The notes: a model not told the origin generated them from the letters alone. A stretch of DNA of 64,000 nucleotides from Georgenia satyanarayanai (GCF_023715365.1 NZ_JAMBNZ010000011.1:1-64000), one strand, 5' to 3'; counted from the first letter of the stretch, positions 8,158 through 18,034 are shown. Made by a program: numbers and translations.

Positions 8158-8221
8158 TCTCCCCGGACACGACGCGGCCCGGCAGCCGCCGTCGTCGTCC
8201 ACTCGTCGCTAAGGTGACCCC

Positions 8222-8788
8222 ATGCCCGACGCGCCGCGCACGTACCTGCTCATCGACGGTGAGAACATCGACGCCACCCTGGGGATGAGCGTCCTCGGCC
8301 GGCGGCCGGCCCCCGAGGAGCGTCCCCGCTGGGACCGCATCCTCGACTTCGCCCACGCCGCGTTCGACCAGCCGGCCAAGGGCCTGTTCTTCCTCAACGC
8401 GAGCTCCGGGCAGATGCCGATGAGCTTCGTCCAGGCGCTGCTCGCGATGAGCTTCCACCCGATCCCGCTGTCCGGCCTCTCCTCGGAGAAGGTCGTCGAC
8501 ATCGGCATCCAGCGCACCCTCGAGGCGATCGCGGACCTGCCCGAGGGCGACGTCCTCCTCGCCAGCCACGACGGCGACTTCCTCCCCCAGGTGGAGCAGC
8601 TCGTCGACGCCGGCCGCCAGGTGGGCGTCATCTGCTTCCGGGAGTTCGTCAACCACCAGCTCACCGAGCTGACCTCCCGCGGGCTGCGGATCTTCGACCT
8701 CGAGGACGACCTCGGCGCCTTCCAGACGCCGCTGCCCCGCGTGCGGATCATCCCGCTCACGAGCTTCGACCCGAGCCGCTACCTCTGA
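8222..8788 (+). CDS. NYN domain protein (PIN-like putative RNase)
   Basis: A 188-residue protein with one NYN domain, a PIN-like fold that cuts RNA using bound metal. The expected acidic positions are visible: LLIDGENID near residue 10, KVVDIGIQRTLEAI in the middle and LLASHDGDFLPQVE near 115. Length and absence of extra domains fit the small stand-alone LabA/NYN subgroup. AAGGTGA precedes ATG 8222. The amidohydrolase gene begins three bases after its stop, so the two are co-transcribed, though no shared pathway is evident. RNA target unknown. Confidence 0.82.
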   Translation: MPDAPRTYLLIDGENIDATLGMSVLGRRPAPEERPRWDRILDFAHAAFDQPAKGLFFLNASSGQMPMSFVQALLAMSFHPIPLSGLSSEKVVDIGIQRTLEAIADLPEGDVLLASHDGDFLPQVEQLVDAGRQVGVICFREFVNHQLTELTSRGLRIFDLEDDLGAFQTPLPRVRIIPLTSFDPSRYL

Positions 8789-8790
8789 CC

Positions 8791-10308
8791 GTGACGAGCC
8801 TGCTCGTACGGCGGGCACGGCTCGTGCCGGTCGCCTCCCGCCGCGGCGCCCCCTCCCCGGGCGGCGCCGTCGTCGACGTGCGGGTGACCGACGGGCGCGT
8901 CGTCGAAGTCGGGCCGGGGCTCGCGGCCGGTGGCGAGGAGCTGGACGCGGACGGCCGCTGGCTGATCCCCGGGCTGTGGGACCAGCACGTCCACAGCGGC
9001 CAGTGGGCGCGGTCCTTCACCCGCATCGACCTCACGACGGCGCGGAGCGCGGCCGACGCGGTGGCGACGGTGCGGGCGGCCGTTGCCGCCCGTCCGCCCG
9101 CCCCGGGCGTGCTCGTCGAGGGCTACGGCTTCCGTGACGCGCTGTGGCCCGACCTGCCGACGACGACGGCGCTGGACCGGGCGGCACCGGGCGTCGCCGT
9201 GGTCCTCGTCTCGGGAGACGTCCACTGCGGCTGGCTGAGCAGCGCCGCGATGCGGCAGCTGCGGGTCGCGCCCCGCGACGGGCTCGTCCGCGAGCACGAG
9301 TGGTTCGACGTCCTCGCCGCGATCGGGCGGCTGCCGCAGTCCGACGACGACGGGCTGCGGGCGGCGATGGCCGCAGCGGCGGCCCGCGGGGTGGTCGGCG
9401 TCGTCGACATGGAGTTCGCGGCCAACCACCGCGGGTGGCCCGAGCGGGTGGCCGCGGGTCTGGACGCGCTGCGGGTGCGCACCGGCGTCTACGCCGACGA
9501 CCTCGACGACGTCCTCGCCGCCGGTCTGCGCACCGGCGACCCGCTGCCTGGCGGACGCAACCTGCTCACGATGGGGCCGGTCAAGGTCATCTCCGACGGC
9601 GCGCTCAACACGCGCACCGCCTTCTGCCACGAGCCCTACACCGCCGTCGGCGCCGACGCCGGAGCCGGGGCGGGGCACGGGGAGCAGACGGTCCCGCCGG
9701 CCGAGCTGCGTGAGCTCATGCACCGCGCCGCCGGGGCGGGGTTGACGACGGCCGTGCACGCCATCGGGGACGCCGCCGTCACGATCGTCCTGGACGCCTA
9801 CGAGGCGACCGGTGCCCGCGGGACCGTCGAGCACGCCCAGCTGGTCGCCGCGGCCGACGTGCCCCGCTTCGCGTCGCTCGGGGTGGTGGCCAGCGTGCAG
9901 CCGGCGCACCTGCTCGACGACCGCGACCTCGTCGAGGCCGCGTGGCCCGGCCGCGCGGAGCGGACGTTCCCGCTGCGGCACCTGCTCGACGCCGGCACGG
10001 AGCTGCGCTTCGGCTCCGACGCACCCGTCGCGCCGCTCGACCCGTGGCTCGCCATGGCCGCCGCCGTCGCCCGCACCGCCGATGAGCGCCCGCCGTGGAC
10101 CCCCGCCCAGTGCCTCACGCCCGCCGAGGCGCTCGCCGCGAGCACCGACGGGTGGGGCACCGTCGCCCCCTGCCACCCCGGCGACCTCGTCCTCCTCGAC
10201 GCCGACCCACTCGCACCCGGCACCGACCTGCGCACCGTCCCCGTCGCCGTCACCATCCTCGCCGGCCGCGTCACCCATGCAGCGGGTGTTCAGGAAAGTT
10301 CCAGGTAG
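8791..10308 (+). CDS. YtcJ-like metal-dependent amidohydrolase
   Basis: A 505-residue member of the amidohydrolase superfamily (COG1574 type), starting with GTG just after the NYN gene. Metal-binding HxH is seen in LWDQHVHSG (near 68), the central His in VHAIGDAAV (near 323) and the late Asp in RFGSDAPVAPLDPW (near 412). The composite beta-sandwich domain is split between the N-terminus (LLVRRARLVP) and the C-terminus (PGDLVLLDADPL). Relatives hydrolyse C-N bonds in amides or formamides and some are annotated as exoenzyme-regulation factors; the natural substrate is not predictable. An intracellular enzyme by absence of a signal peptide. Confidence 0.87.
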   Translation: MTSLLVRRARLVPVASRRGAPSPGGAVVDVRVTDGRVVEVGPGLAAGGEELDADGRWLIPGLWDQHVHSGQWARSFTRIDLTTARSAADAVATVRAAVAARPPAPGVLVEGYGFRDALWPDLPTTTALDRAAPGVAVVLVSGDVHCGWLSSAAMRQLRVAPRDGLVREHEWFDVLAAIGRLPQSDDDGLRAAMAAAAARGVVGVVDMEFAANHRGWPERVAAGLDALRVRTGVYADDLDDVLAAGLRTGDPLPGGRNLLTMGPVKVISDGALNTRTAFCHEPYTAVGADAGAGAGHGEQTVPPAELRELMHRAAGAGLTTAVHAIGDAAVTIVLDAYEATGARGTVEHAQLVAAADVPRFASLGVVASVQPAHLLDDRDLVEAAWPGRAERTFPLRHLLDAGTELRFGSDAPVAPLDPWLAMAAAVARTADERPPWTPAQCLTPAEALAASTDGWGTVAPCHPGDLVLLDADPLAPGTDLRTVPVAVTILAGRVTHAAGVQESSR

Positions 10309-10326
10309 GAGCGGCAGACTTGGTTC

Positions 10327-11040
10327 ATGACCGGGGACCAGGCACGCCTGCTCGTCGTCGACGACGAGCCGAACATCCGTGAGCTCCTCACGACGTCCCT
10401 GCGCTTCGCGGGCTTCGAGGTCGTCGCCGCCGCGGACGGCAACGAGGCGATCCACCTGGCCGTGGAGGCCGAGCCGGACCTCATCGTCCTCGACGTCATG
10501 CTGCCCGACATGGACGGCTTCACCGTCACCCGCCGCCTGCGCGAGCGCGGCCACCACACCCCGGTCCTCTTCCTCACGGCCCGCGACGACATGTCCGACA
10601 AGGTTACCGGCCTGACCGTGGGCGGTGACGACTACGTGACCAAGCCCTTCAGCCTCGAGGAGGTCGTCGCCCGCATCCGGGCGATCCTGCGCCGCACCCA
10701 GCAGCAGGAGCCGGACGAGGGCGTGCTGCGCTACGCCGACCTCGAGCTCGACGAGGACGCCCACGAGGTCCGTCGTGCCGGGCGTGTCATCGAGCTGTCC
10801 CCCACCGAGTTCAAGCTGCTGCGGTACCTCATGGTCAACGCCGGCCGCGTGCTGTCAAAGGCGCAGATCCTCGACCACGTGTGGGAGTACGACTGGGGCG
10901 GCGACGGCGCGATCGTCGAGTCCTACATCTCCTACCTGCGCCGCAAGATCGACGGCCGCGGCACCGACGGCGAGAAGCCCGTCCCGCTCATCCACACCCG
11001 CCGCGGGGTCGGGTACATGCTCCGCGAGCCCACCGGATGA
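10327..11040 (+). CDS. OmpR-family response regulator
   Basis: A 237-residue two-component regulator. The receiver domain (1-120) has the acidic pair D12/D13, the phosphoacceptor D56 in [10 protein letters not shown], the switch Thr in LFLTARDD and Lys in DYVTKPFS. The C-terminal winged helix (about 137-235) ends [11 protein letters not shown]. Sequence style resembles the TcrA/TrcR branch of mycobacteria and relatives, but specific assignment is uncertain. The stop overlaps the histidine kinase start by ATGA, so the pair is translationally coupled. Signal and targets are unknown. Confidence 0.92.
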   Translation: MTGDQARLLVVDDEPNIRELLTTSLRFAGFEVVAAADGNEAIHLAVEAEPDLIVLDVMLPDMDGFTVTRRLRERGHHTPVLFLTARDDMSDKVTGLTVGGDDYVTKPFSLEEVVARIRAILRRTQQQEPDEGVLRYADLELDEDAHEVRRAGRVIELSPTEFKLLRYLMVNAGRVLSKAQILDHVWEYDWGGDGAIVESYISYLRRKIDGRGTDGEKPVPLIHTRRGVGYMLREPTG

Positions 11041-12461
11041 CTCTGCACGAGCGCCTGAGCGCGGTCCCGATCCGCCACCGGCTCGTGCTCATCGTCGTCG
11101 TCGTGCTCGGCCTGGGCCTCACCGTGGCGGGGACGGCCACCGGCACCCTCCTCCGTGCCTACCTGCTCGAGCGGACCGACGAGCAGATCGCGACGGCGGC
11201 ACGGAACGTCAACGTCGACACCCTCGAGCGGCTGAGCGCCGAGCCGGACGCGGGGTCCGTCATGCCGTCCGACTACTTCCTCAGCCTCCGTCTGCCCGGC
11301 ACCACCCCGTTCGACATCTACGCCAAGTGGACCCCATCGCGCTTCGGCACGCCGGAGCTGCCCGACACAGTGTCGACGCTCGGTGAGGCCTACACCGTGG
11401 GCAGCGACGTGTCCGGCCAGCGGTGGCGCGCCGTCACCTACGGCGTGCAGGACGCCCCCACCGGCACGACGCTCACCGTCGCCCTCCCGCTCGAGGGTGC
11501 CGACGAGACCGCGTACCAGGTCGCCCGGACGATCGTCGTCTCCGGGGTCCTCATCATCCTCCTCGGCGCGGCGCTCAGCTGGTTCGCCGTCGAGCGCGCC
11601 CTGCGTCCGCTGCGGCAGATCGAGCAGACGGCCGGCGCGATCGCCGCCGGCGACCTCTCCCAGCGGGTGCCGGAGAAGAACCCGCACACCGAGGTGGGGC
11701 GGCTGTCGCACTCGCTCAACACGATGCTCGCCCAGATCGAGCAGGCCTTCGCCGCCCAGGCGGCCTCGGAGAGCCGCATGCGCCGCTTCGTCTCCGACGC
11801 GAGCCACGAGCTGCGCACCCCGCTCGCCACGGTCCGCGGCTACGGCGAGCTCTACCGGATGGGCGCGATCCCCGGGGCTGAGCTGCCCGCGGCGATGGCC
11901 CGCATCGAGAGCGAGGCGAGCCGCATGGGTGGCCTGGTCACCGACCTCCTCCAGCTCGCCCGCCTCGACGAGGGCCGTCGCCTCGCCCGCGAGCCCGTCG
12001 ACCTCGCCGTCCTCGCCCACGACGCCGTCGCGGACCTCCGCGCTCTGGACCCCGGGCGCACCGCGGCGCTCGTCCCGCTGGCGGAGGGCATTCCCAGCCC
12101 GGACGCGATGGTCGTCCTCGGCGACGAGAACGCCCTGCGCCAGGTGCTGTCCAACCTCACCGGCAACGTCGTACGGCACACCCCGGCGCGCACTCCCGTC
12201 GAGGTGGCGGCCGGACGAGAGGGCCGACACGTCGTCGTCGAGGTCCGTGATCACGGGCCCGGCATCTCGCCCGAGCACGCAGAGCGAGTCTTCGAGCGCT
12301 TCTACCGCCTCGACGACTCCAGGGCACGCTCCTCCGGCGGCTCCGGACTCGGGCTGGCGATCGTCTCCGCCCTCATCGCCGCGCACGGCGGCACGGCGCG
12401 GGTGCTCCCCACCCCCGGGGGCGGCACGACGGTCCGCATCACACTCCCGGCCGCCGGGTAG
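11037..12461 (+). CDS. Sensor histidine kinase
   Basis: A 474-residue membrane kinase partnered with the response regulator just upstream. Two transmembrane helices (about 18-40 and 163-185) enclose an extracytoplasmic sensor of about 120 residues. A HAMP domain follows ([20 protein letters not shown]), then HisKA with the phosphorylated His in [20 protein letters not shown]. The ATPase has N box [16 protein letters not shown]1 DHGPGI, F box FERFYRLD and G2 [10 protein letters not shown]. The ATG overlaps the regulator stop. A 99-bp inverted-repeat element begins 26 nt after its stop. Confidence 0.93.
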   Translation: MTLHERLSAVPIRHRLVLIVVVVLGLGLTVAGTATGTLLRAYLLERTDEQIATAARNVNVDTLERLSAEPDAGSVMPSDYFLSLRLPGTTPFDIYAKWTPSRFGTPELPDTVSTLGEAYTVGSDVSGQRWRAVTYGVQDAPTGTTLTVALPLEGADETAYQVARTIVVSGVLIILLGAALSWFAVERALRPLRQIEQTAGAIAAGDLSQRVPEKNPHTEVGRLSHSLNTMLAQIEQAFAAQAASESRMRRFVSDASHELRTPLATVRGYGELYRMGAIPGAELPAAMARIESEASRMGGLVTDLLQLARLDEGRRLAREPVDLAVLAHDAVADLRALDPGRTAALVPLAEGIPSPDAMVVLGDENALRQVLSNLTGNVVRHTPARTPVEVAAGREGRHVVVEVRDHGPGISPEHAERVFERFYRLDDSRARSSGGSGLGLAIVSALIAAHGGTARVLPTPGGGTTVRITLPAAG

Positions 12462-12487
12462 CCGCCGGTCCTGGCGGGTCCCTGACA

Positions 12488-12586
12488 GATCGCGCCACAA
12501 CGGCGCCGGCAGTGACGCGACACGCCGACGACACGCCGATGCTGGCCGTCCCCCCGCCGGCGTCGGAAGCTCCTTGTGGCGGGATC
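12488..12586. repeat. 99-bp inverted-repeat element, copy B1
   Basis: The unit begins GATCGCGCCACAA (12488-12500) and ends TTGTGGCGGGATC (12574-12586), so the 13-bp ends are inverted repeats with one mismatch. The 73-bp interior is GC-rich without an open frame that looks real. A second unit of exactly the same length lies beyond the next gene at 13588. The remaining gap before the DUF559 gene (12587-12716) holds no clear signal except presumed promoter sequence. Confidence 0.8.
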
Positions 12587-12716
12587 CGGACGCCGGCGCG
12601 GGCGCGGGCCGCGCGGCGGGGTACCAGCCGGTCCACAGCGGAGACCTGCATCTGCGCTGCCCACAGTTATTGCTCGTCTTCCGACCCGCGATCGGGCTCC
12701 GGTCCACGCTTCCGTC

Positions 12717-13571
12717 ATGGATGTGGTCGAGAGGCTGGCCGAGCTGGGCGGCGTCGCCCGCCGCTCGGAGCTGGTCGGTTCAGCGGCGGACCGACGTGCG
12801 CTCGCAGAGGCAGTCGCCCTCGAGGCTCTGCGTGACCTCGGAGGTGGCTGGGTCGCCGCCGTGGACGCCGATGCGGCCGTCGTGGCCGCCCGCCGGTTCA
12901 ACGGCACCATCACCTGCGTCAGCGCGGCCCCCTTCTACACGCTGCAGCAGCTCAGAGCTCCCGAGCGCGTGCACATGGCCGTCCCGCGCGTCCGAGGCGC
13001 TCGTCCGACGCCTCTGCGTCGTGAGGTCGTCGTGCACCGCGAATCGAGATGGACCCGCCCGCCCGGCCTCGGTCCACCAGTTGCACCACTGGCGGAGGTC
13101 CTCGCCCGGGTCCTCCGGTGCCGCGCCGAGGAGGAGGCGGTCACCATGGTCGACTCCGCGCTGCAGCTCGGACAGATCACGGTGGACGAGATCGACCGCA
13201 TCCTCGAAGGTCCCGGCAGTCTCCGGGCACAGACGGCGCTCCAGCGCTGTGACGGCCGCAGCCGTTCGGCGATCGAGACGCTCGCGCGGCTTGCCCTCCG
13301 TGCTGCGGGGTACAGCGTCGAGGCCGGCGTCCCGATCGCAGGCGTCGGCGAGGTCGATCTGGTCGTGGCCGGAAAGGTGGTCGTCGAGTGTGACGGGTTC
13401 AGCTACCACTCGGGCCGGCACGAGTACCGGGAGGATCGCCGGCGAGACCGAGCTCTCGCCGCACTGGGCTACGTCACCCTGCGGTTCACCTGGGAGGACA
13501 TCATGAACAATCCCGGGGTGGTCGTCGCTGCCGTCAGGGCCGTGCTCGAGCGGAAGCAATCGGCACGCTAG
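12717..13571 (+). CDS. wHTH / DUF559 Vsr-like endonuclease-domain protein
   Basis: A 284-residue protein from ATG 12717; a frame extending 47 codons upstream runs through repeat-like DNA and is not favoured. The N-terminus (VERLAELGGVARRSELVGSA) looks like the winged helix of AbiEi-type proteins. The last 110 residues are a clear DUF559/Vsr-type nuclease domain: SRSAIETLARLAL, then D214 in GEVDLVV, E224 and D226 in VVVECDGFSYH, and RRRDRALAALGY. These match the catalytic layout of Vsr-like PD-(D/E)XK enzymes. Related in architecture to the gene at 211. It is bracketed by two 99-bp inverted-repeat units, the downstream one 16 nt after its stop. No methylase or toxin partner is next to it. Nicking or cutting DNA at the flanking palindromes is only a hypothesis. 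Confidence 0.8.
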   Translation: MDVVERLAELGGVARRSELVGSAADRRALAEAVALEALRDLGGGWVAAVDADAAVVAARRFNGTITCVSAAPFYTLQQLRAPERVHMAVPRVRGARPTPLRREVVVHRESRWTRPPGLGPPVAPLAEVLARVLRCRAEEEAVTMVDSALQLGQITVDEIDRILEGPGSLRAQTALQRCDGRSRSAIETLARLALRAAGYSVEAGVPIAGVGEVDLVVAGKVVVECDGFSYHSGRHEYREDRRRDRALAALGYVTLRFTWEDIMNNPGVVVAAVRAVLERKQSAR

Positions 13572-13587
13572 AGACGGGCCGCGCGCG

Positions 13588-13686
13588 GATCGCGCCACAA
13601 CCACCGCCAGACGGGCCGTGGATCGCCGGCATCACGCGAAGCCTCGCGCTCGCTCACTGCCTGATGAGCCTCTTTGTGGCGCGATT
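13588..13686. repeat. 99-bp inverted-repeat element, copy B2
   Basis: Starts GATCGCGCCACAA (13588-13600), identical to copy B1, and ends TTGTGGCGCGATT (13674-13686), a 12-bp perfect inverse. The interior differs from B1 except near the right end (AGC.TC.TTGTGGCG in both). Copies B1 and B2 have the same length and orientation and enclose the DUF559 gene; B2 also separates it from the convergent modC. Confidence 0.82.
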
Positions 13687-13700
13687 GGCGAACTGAGTGG

Positions 13701-14768
13701 CTAGGCGTCGTAGATCTCCACCTCAGCGGCCTTGACGACGAGGACGACGTCGTCTCCCACTCCGATCTGCAGGGCGCTGAGAGATGCCGGGGTCACGTCC
13801 GCGGCGAGGCGGGAGCCCGACGCCGTCTCCCCGCGCACCCGGACGAGGGCTCCCTGCTGCTCCAGCCCCGTCACCCTTACCGGCAGCACGTTGCGCGGAC
13901 TGCCGCCCGGGGCGGCCCGGTGAACCGCCACCGCGCGCGGGGAGAACGCAGCGGCGGCGCGACCCGTCGTCGCCGGCTGCGCGTTCGCGAGCCCGTGGAC
14001 GACGTCGTCACCGGCCCGCACGGCGGCCGTCGCCACCCGCTCGCCGAGGAGCAGGTTGACCCCCGCGAGCCGCGCACCGAAGCCGGACCGCGGCCGACCG
14101 AGCACCTCCGCCGTGGTCCCCTGCTCGACGACGCGGCCTCCCTCGAGCACGATGACGTCGTCGGCGAAGGCGAGGACGTCGAGGAGGTCGTGGGTGACGA
14201 CGACGGCGGCCCGCCCGGAGCCACGCAGCGCCGCGCGCAGGACCTGGCGCAGCTGGGCCGCGGCGTCGACGTCGAGGGCGGAGAGGGGCTCGTCGAGCAG
14301 GAGGAGGTGCGGGTCCGGCGCGAGCGCACGGGCGAGGGCCACGCGCTGCGCCTGCCCGCCGGACAGCCGGTGGACGCGCCGCTCGGCGAGCGCCTCCGCG
14401 CCCACCTCCGCCAGCCGGGTCCGCGCCACCTCGTCGGCCGCGCGGCGTGCCACCCCGCGGGCGCGGGGGCCGAAGGCGACGTTGGCGAGGACGTCGAGGT
14501 GGGGCAGGAGGAGCGGCTCCTGGGCGAGGAGCGAGATCCGGCGCTCGTGCGGCGGCACCCAGGCCCCCTCCCCCGCCACCCGCCGCCCGGCCACCTGGAC
14601 CTCACCGCTGCCGGGCCGTACGGTGCCCGCCGCAAGCCCGAGCACCGTGGACTTACCCGCGCCGTTGGGCCCGAGCAGCGCGAGGACCCGGCCCGCCGGG
14701 ACGGTCAGCTCGACCTCCACGTCCCGCTCCGGGACGGCCGCCCGGACGCTGAGGGCCGACGCGCTCAC
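13701..14768 (-). CDS. modC: Molybdate ABC transporter ATPase ModC
   Basis: A 355-residue ATPase of the molybdate importer. Walker A is [11 protein letters not shown], the signature [15 protein letters not shown], Walker [13 protein letters not shown] and the switch [11 protein letters not shown]-terminal TOBE domain (about 285-350; [20 protein letters not shown]) would sense molybdate or gate transport. The start is GTG 14768, overlapping the modB stop (GTGA), chosen because it opens the ABC domain ([11 protein letters not shown]). It is the last gene of the modABC operon and converges with repeat B2. It supplies molybdenum for the cofactor genes and nitrate reductase further along. Confidence 0.93.
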   Translation of the reverse strand: MSASALSVRAAVPERDVEVELTVPAGRVLALLGPNGAGKSTVLGLAAGTVRPGSGEVQVAGRRVAGEGAWVPPHERRISLLAQEPLLLPHLDVLANVAFGPRARGVARRAADEVARTRLAEVGAEALAERRVHRLSGGQAQRVALARALAPDPHLLLLDEPLSALDVDAAAQLRQVLRAALRGSGRAAVVVTHDLLDVLAFADDVIVLEGGRVVEQGTTAEVLGRPRSGFGARLAGVNLLLGERVATAAVRAGDDVVHGLANAQPATTGRAAAAFSPRAVAVHRAAPGGSPRNVLPVRVTGLEQQGALVRVRGETASGSRLAADVTPASLSALQIGVGDDVVLVVKAAEVEIYDA

Positions 14769-15595
14769 GAGCCCGCCCCGCCGCGCCGGGGGCGCTGGGT
14801 GAGCAGCACGATGCCCGCCGCCACGACGACGAGCACGAGCGACAGGGCGATCGCGGCGTCGGGGTCCGTCTCCCGCTGGAGGTAGATCTCCAGCGGGAGG
14901 GTCCGGGTGACGCCCTGGAGGGAGCCGGCGAAGGTGAGCGTGGCGCCGAACTCCCCGAGGCAGCGGGCGAAGGCCAGTGCCGTCCCCGAGCCGAGGGCGG
15001 GCATGAGCAGCGGAATCGTCACGCGGCGCAGCACGGTCGTCGGGCGGGCGCCGAGAGTGGCGGCCACGACCTCGTGCCGACGCCCGGCAGTTCGCGCGGC
15101 GCCCTCGACGGCGATGACGAGGAAGGGCAGGGCGACGAAGGTCTGGGCGAGCACCACCGCCGTCGTCGAGAAGGCGATGTCGATGCCGAGCACCTCGAGC
15201 CGCTGCCCGAGGAGGCCACGGCGGCCGAAGGTCGTGAGCAGGGCGAGCCCGGAGACCACGGGCGGCAGGACCAGCGGGAGGAGGACCACCGTGCGTACCA
15301 CCCGGGCGCCGGGCAGCCGGCCCCAGGCGAGCACGAGGGCGAGGGGCACGCCCAGCACGACGGCGAGGACGGTGGCGGCGGCCGAGGTCCGCAGGCTGAG
15401 GGCGAGCGCAGCGAGCGAGGCCTCGGAACCGAGGAGGGTGGGCAGCTCCACCCACGGCACGCGCAGCAGCATCCCGAGCACCGGCAGGGCGATGAGCAGG
15501 ACGCCGACGGCGGCGGGCACGATTGCCCAGCGCGGCAAGCCACCGAGGTGGTCGCCGGGCAGCGCCACCCCGCGGCGGTCCCGGACGGCGGTCAC
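14765..15595 (-). CDS. modB: Molybdate ABC transporter permease ModB
   Basis: A 276-residue inner-membrane permease with about six transmembrane helices (for example [20 protein letters not shown]). The EAA loop contacting ModC is [20 protein letters not shown], and the ending [19 protein letters not shown] is typical of ModB. GTG 15595 overlaps the modA stop by four bases. It forms the channel for molybdate or tungstate delivered by ModA. Confidence 0.93.
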   Translation of the reverse strand: MTAVRDRRGVALPGDHLGGLPRWAIVPAAVGVLLIALPVLGMLLRVPWVELPTLLGSEASLAALALSLRTSAAATVLAVVLGVPLALVLAWGRLPGARVVRTVVLLPLVLPPVVSGLALLTTFGRRGLLGQRLEVLGIDIAFSTTAVVLAQTFVALPFLVIAVEGAARTAGRRHEVVAATLGARPTTVLRRVTIPLLMPALGSGTALAFARCLGEFGATLTFAGSLQGVTRTLPLEIYLQRETDPDAAIALSLVLVVVAAGIVLLTQRPRRGGAGS

Positions 15596-16356
15596 GGCGC
15601 GCCGAACCCGGCGTCGCCGAGCAGCGCACGGCCCTCCGGGCCGACGAGCAGCTCGACCCACGCGCCGGCCAGCTCGGGGCCGGCGGCGCCGGCGGTCAGG
15701 GCCACCGGGTACCGGTTGACGACCTCCTCCGCCCGGGGGACGGTGATCGTCTCGACGGTGTCCCCCGCGGCGGCCGCGTCGGTCCGGTAGACGAGCCCGG
15801 CGTCCGCCTGCCCGCTCGTCACCTTGCCGAGGACGTCCGTCACGCTGCCCTCCTCGCTCACCGGCGCGAGGGAGGCCCCGAGGAGGTCGGCGAGCGCCGC
15901 GGTCGCCGCGCCGCACGGCACCTGCGGTGCACAGACGACGAGGGCGGCGTCCTCGAGGCTCTCGTCCAGGCCGGTCACGCCGGCCGGGTTCCCGCTCGGG
16001 ACGACGAGCGTGAGGACGTTGCGCGCGAAGACCTGCGGCTCGCCGGCGACGGTCCCGGCCGCGACGGCGCGCGCCATCGTCGTCTCGTCCGCGGTGGCGA
16101 GCACGTCGGCCGGGGCGCCGGCGTCGAGCTGTGCGACGAGGTCGGAGGAGCCCGCGAAGGAGAGGATCACCTCCGTCCCGGGGTGCTGCTCGGTGAAGAC
16201 CTCGGCGAGGTCCTCGAACACGCCGTGGAGGGACGCCGCAGCGAGGACGGTGAGGCGCTCGTCCGGCGCCGCGGCGCTCCCCGCGTCCGCCCCGCCGCAG
16301 GCCGCCAGGCCCAGGGCCGCGACGACGGCGGCGGCGAGGCCCGGCCTGCGCGTCAC
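15592..16356 (-). CDS. modA: Molybdate-binding lipoprotein ModA
   Basis: A 254-residue periplasmic-type binding protein of the molybdate importer, starting GTG 16356. A lipoprotein signal ends in the lipobox LGLAAC, so it should be tethered to the outer face of the membrane. The body shows ModA hallmarks: [38 protein letters not shown], and [10 protein letters not shown]. The start overlaps the stop of the truncated TOBE regulator gene and its stop overlaps modB, so all are coupled. Confidence 0.94.
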   Translation of the reverse strand: MTRRPGLAAAVVAALGLAACGGADAGSAAAPDERLTVLAAASLHGVFEDLAEVFTEQHPGTEVILSFAGSSDLVAQLDAGAPADVLATADETTMARAVAAGTVAGEPQVFARNVLTLVVPSGNPAGVTGLDESLEDAALVVCAPQVPCGAATAALADLLGASLAPVSEEGSVTDVLGKVTSGQADAGLVYRTDAAAAGDTVETITVPRAEEVVNRYPVALTAGAAGPELAGAWVELLVGPEGRALLGDAGFGAP

Positions 16357-16712
16357 CGGGTCTCCCGGGGTGCTTCCACGATGACGGTCGTCGCCTTGAC
16401 GACGGCGGAGGCGAGGGAGCCGGGCTCGAGCCCGAGCTCCTCGACGGCCTCGGCGCTCATGAGGGAGACGACTCGGAAGGGTCCGCACTGGAGGTCGACC
16501 TGGGCCATGACGCCGTCGGCCCGGACCCTGGTAACCAGTCCGGTGAAACGGTTGCGGGCGGAGCTGGAGACCCCACCGACCTCCTGCAGCTGGCGCCGCT
16601 CGGCAAGCTCCTGGGCGTAGCGGGCGAGCTCGGCGCCGTCGAGGACCTTGCGCCCGGCGTCGTCGGTGCCGGCGGTGAGGTGTCCGTCGTCGACCCAGCG
16701 ACGGACGGTCAG
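16353..16712 (-). pseudogene. 5'-truncated HTH-TOBE (ModE-like) regulator
   Basis: The frame encodes LTVRRWVDDGHLTAGTDDAG, the second half of an excisionase/MerR-like helix-turn-helix, then KVLDGAELARYAQELAERR and a TOBE domain (SARNRFTGLVTRVRADGV to TTVIVEAP), about 119 residues. Actinobacterial homologues usually carry some 15-20 more N-terminal residues completing the DNA-binding helix. Here that part is missing: the frame runs into the 3' end of the solute-binding-protein gene, whose TGA overlaps the first codon, and no ATG, GTG or TTG is available near the junction (only CTG 16712). The stop overlaps modA. I read it as a regulator beheaded by insertion of the ABC importer; translation from a non-standard start remains possible. 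Confidence 0.7.
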
Positions 16713-18034
16713 CCCTCCACCTCGCTGGCGAGGTCGGACTCGTAGAGGCTCTCGAGCTCGGTCTGGACCGTGCCCATCTCCTCCGCCACGTCGACGTCGG
16801 AGGTGAGGATCCGCTGGAGCGTCTGGGAGAGCAGGAGGTCACCACCGGGCACGAAGACGCGCGCGAAGTCCTGGACGCGGGCCCGGCTCAGCTGCTCGAC
16901 CGCCGTCTCGAACTGCGGCCGCTCCGCGTAGACCTCGGACATGTCGGCCTCCGTGTGCACCGGGACGTACCCGGTCGCCGCGGAGAACTTCGCGGTGGAC
17001 TCCGGGCTCGTCATGTGGCCCATGAACATCGCCGCGGCGAGCTGACGCTCCGGCGTGCTGTCCGAGGCGATCATGAGGCCCGCGCCGCCTGTCGGCGTCT
17101 CCCCCTCGGCGGCCGGACCGCCGGGCAGGAACGCGGTCCCGACCTCGAAGCTCGCGGTCTCGAGGATGCCTCCCAGCGACCCGGTGGACTGGACGATCTG
17201 GCTGGCCGCACCGGAGGAGAAGTTGTCGGCCGGGTCGCCAGAGGCGACCGAGGCCCAGTCCCCCACCGCGCCCTGGGCGAACTCCAGGGCCTCGACCGTC
17301 TCCGCGGAGGCGACCGGGGAGAAGTCCCACTCCTCGGACCAGGAGCCGCCGTAGCCCCAGACGATGTTGGCCATCCACCACGCGGGGTACTGGTCCTGCG
17401 GCGGGAAGGCGAAGGCGGTGTCGGCGACCCCGGCCTCCATCAGCTGGCGGGACACCTCGGCGACCTCGTCCCACGTCTCCGGCGGGGCCTCGATGCCCGC
17501 CTCCTCGTAGTGGTCGACGTTGTAGTAGAAGAGCGGGGTCGAGCGGGCGTAGGGCACGCCGTAGTGACTGTCCTCGTAGAGATAGTCCTCGTAGAGCGCC
17601 TCGACGTACCCGGACGTGTCGACCTCGGCGGCCTCGAGGAGGTCGTCGACCGGCGTGAGTGCGTCGTTGAGGTAGTTGGGGAACCAGGTGGCGTCGGACA
17701 GGACGACGACGTCGACCTCGGCGCTGCCCTGCGCCGTCTGGAAGCGGGTGGAGGTCTCCTCGTAGTTGGCCCCGGAGGTCACGACGTTGACGGCGATGCC
17801 GGTCTCCTCCGTGAACTCGGCGATGAGCTCGTTCTCGACGTCGGCCGAGCCGCCGGGGTGGTTGGTCCAGAAGGTGATCTCGTCGGCGGGCTCGACGCCC
17901 TCGAGGTCGGTCCCTGTCGGGTCATCGGTGGCGTCGCCGCCGCCGCTCGTGTCGGGACCGCAGGCGGTCAGGGCCAGGGCGGCGACGCCGAGGACGGCGG
18001 CGCCGCGGGTGACGCGGCGAAGTGGCTTGCGCAT
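16709..18034 (-). CDS. Sugar-type ABC solute-binding lipoprotein (UgpB-like)
   Basis: A 441-residue family 1 extracellular solute-binding protein. The signal peptide ends in the lipobox LALTAC followed by an acidic linker. The mature part has typical features: ITFWTNHPGG, VVVLSDATWFPNYLNDALT, YGVPYARSTPLFYYN and the late GGAGLMIASDSTPERQLAA. Such proteins bind oligosaccharides, polyols or glycerophosphodiesters; UgpB-like is the nearest guess by pattern. It is the last gene of a permease-permease-binding-protein operon with no ATPase, which presumably comes from a shared MsmK/UgpC elsewhere. Its stop lies exactly where the TOBE regulator reading frame begins. Confidence 0.87.
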   Translation of the reverse strand: MRKPLRRVTRGAAVLGVAALALTACGPDTSGGGDATDDPTGTDLEGVEPADEITFWTNHPGGSADVENELIAEFTEETGIAVNVVTSGANYEETSTRFQTAQGSAEVDVVVLSDATWFPNYLNDALTPVDDLLEAAEVDTSGYVEALYEDYLYEDSHYGVPYARSTPLFYYNVDHYEEAGIEAPPETWDEVAEVSRQLMEAGVADTAFAFPPQDQYPAWWMANIVWGYGGSWSEEWDFSPVASAETVEALEFAQGAVGDWASVASGDPADNFSSGAASQIVQSTGSLGGILETASFEVGTAFLPGGPAAEGETPTGGAGLMIASDSTPERQLAAAMFMGHMTSPESTAKFSAATGYVPVHTEADMSEVYAERPQFETAVEQLSRARVQDFARVFVPGGDLLLSQTLQRILTSDVDVAEEMGTVQTELESLYESDLASEVEG

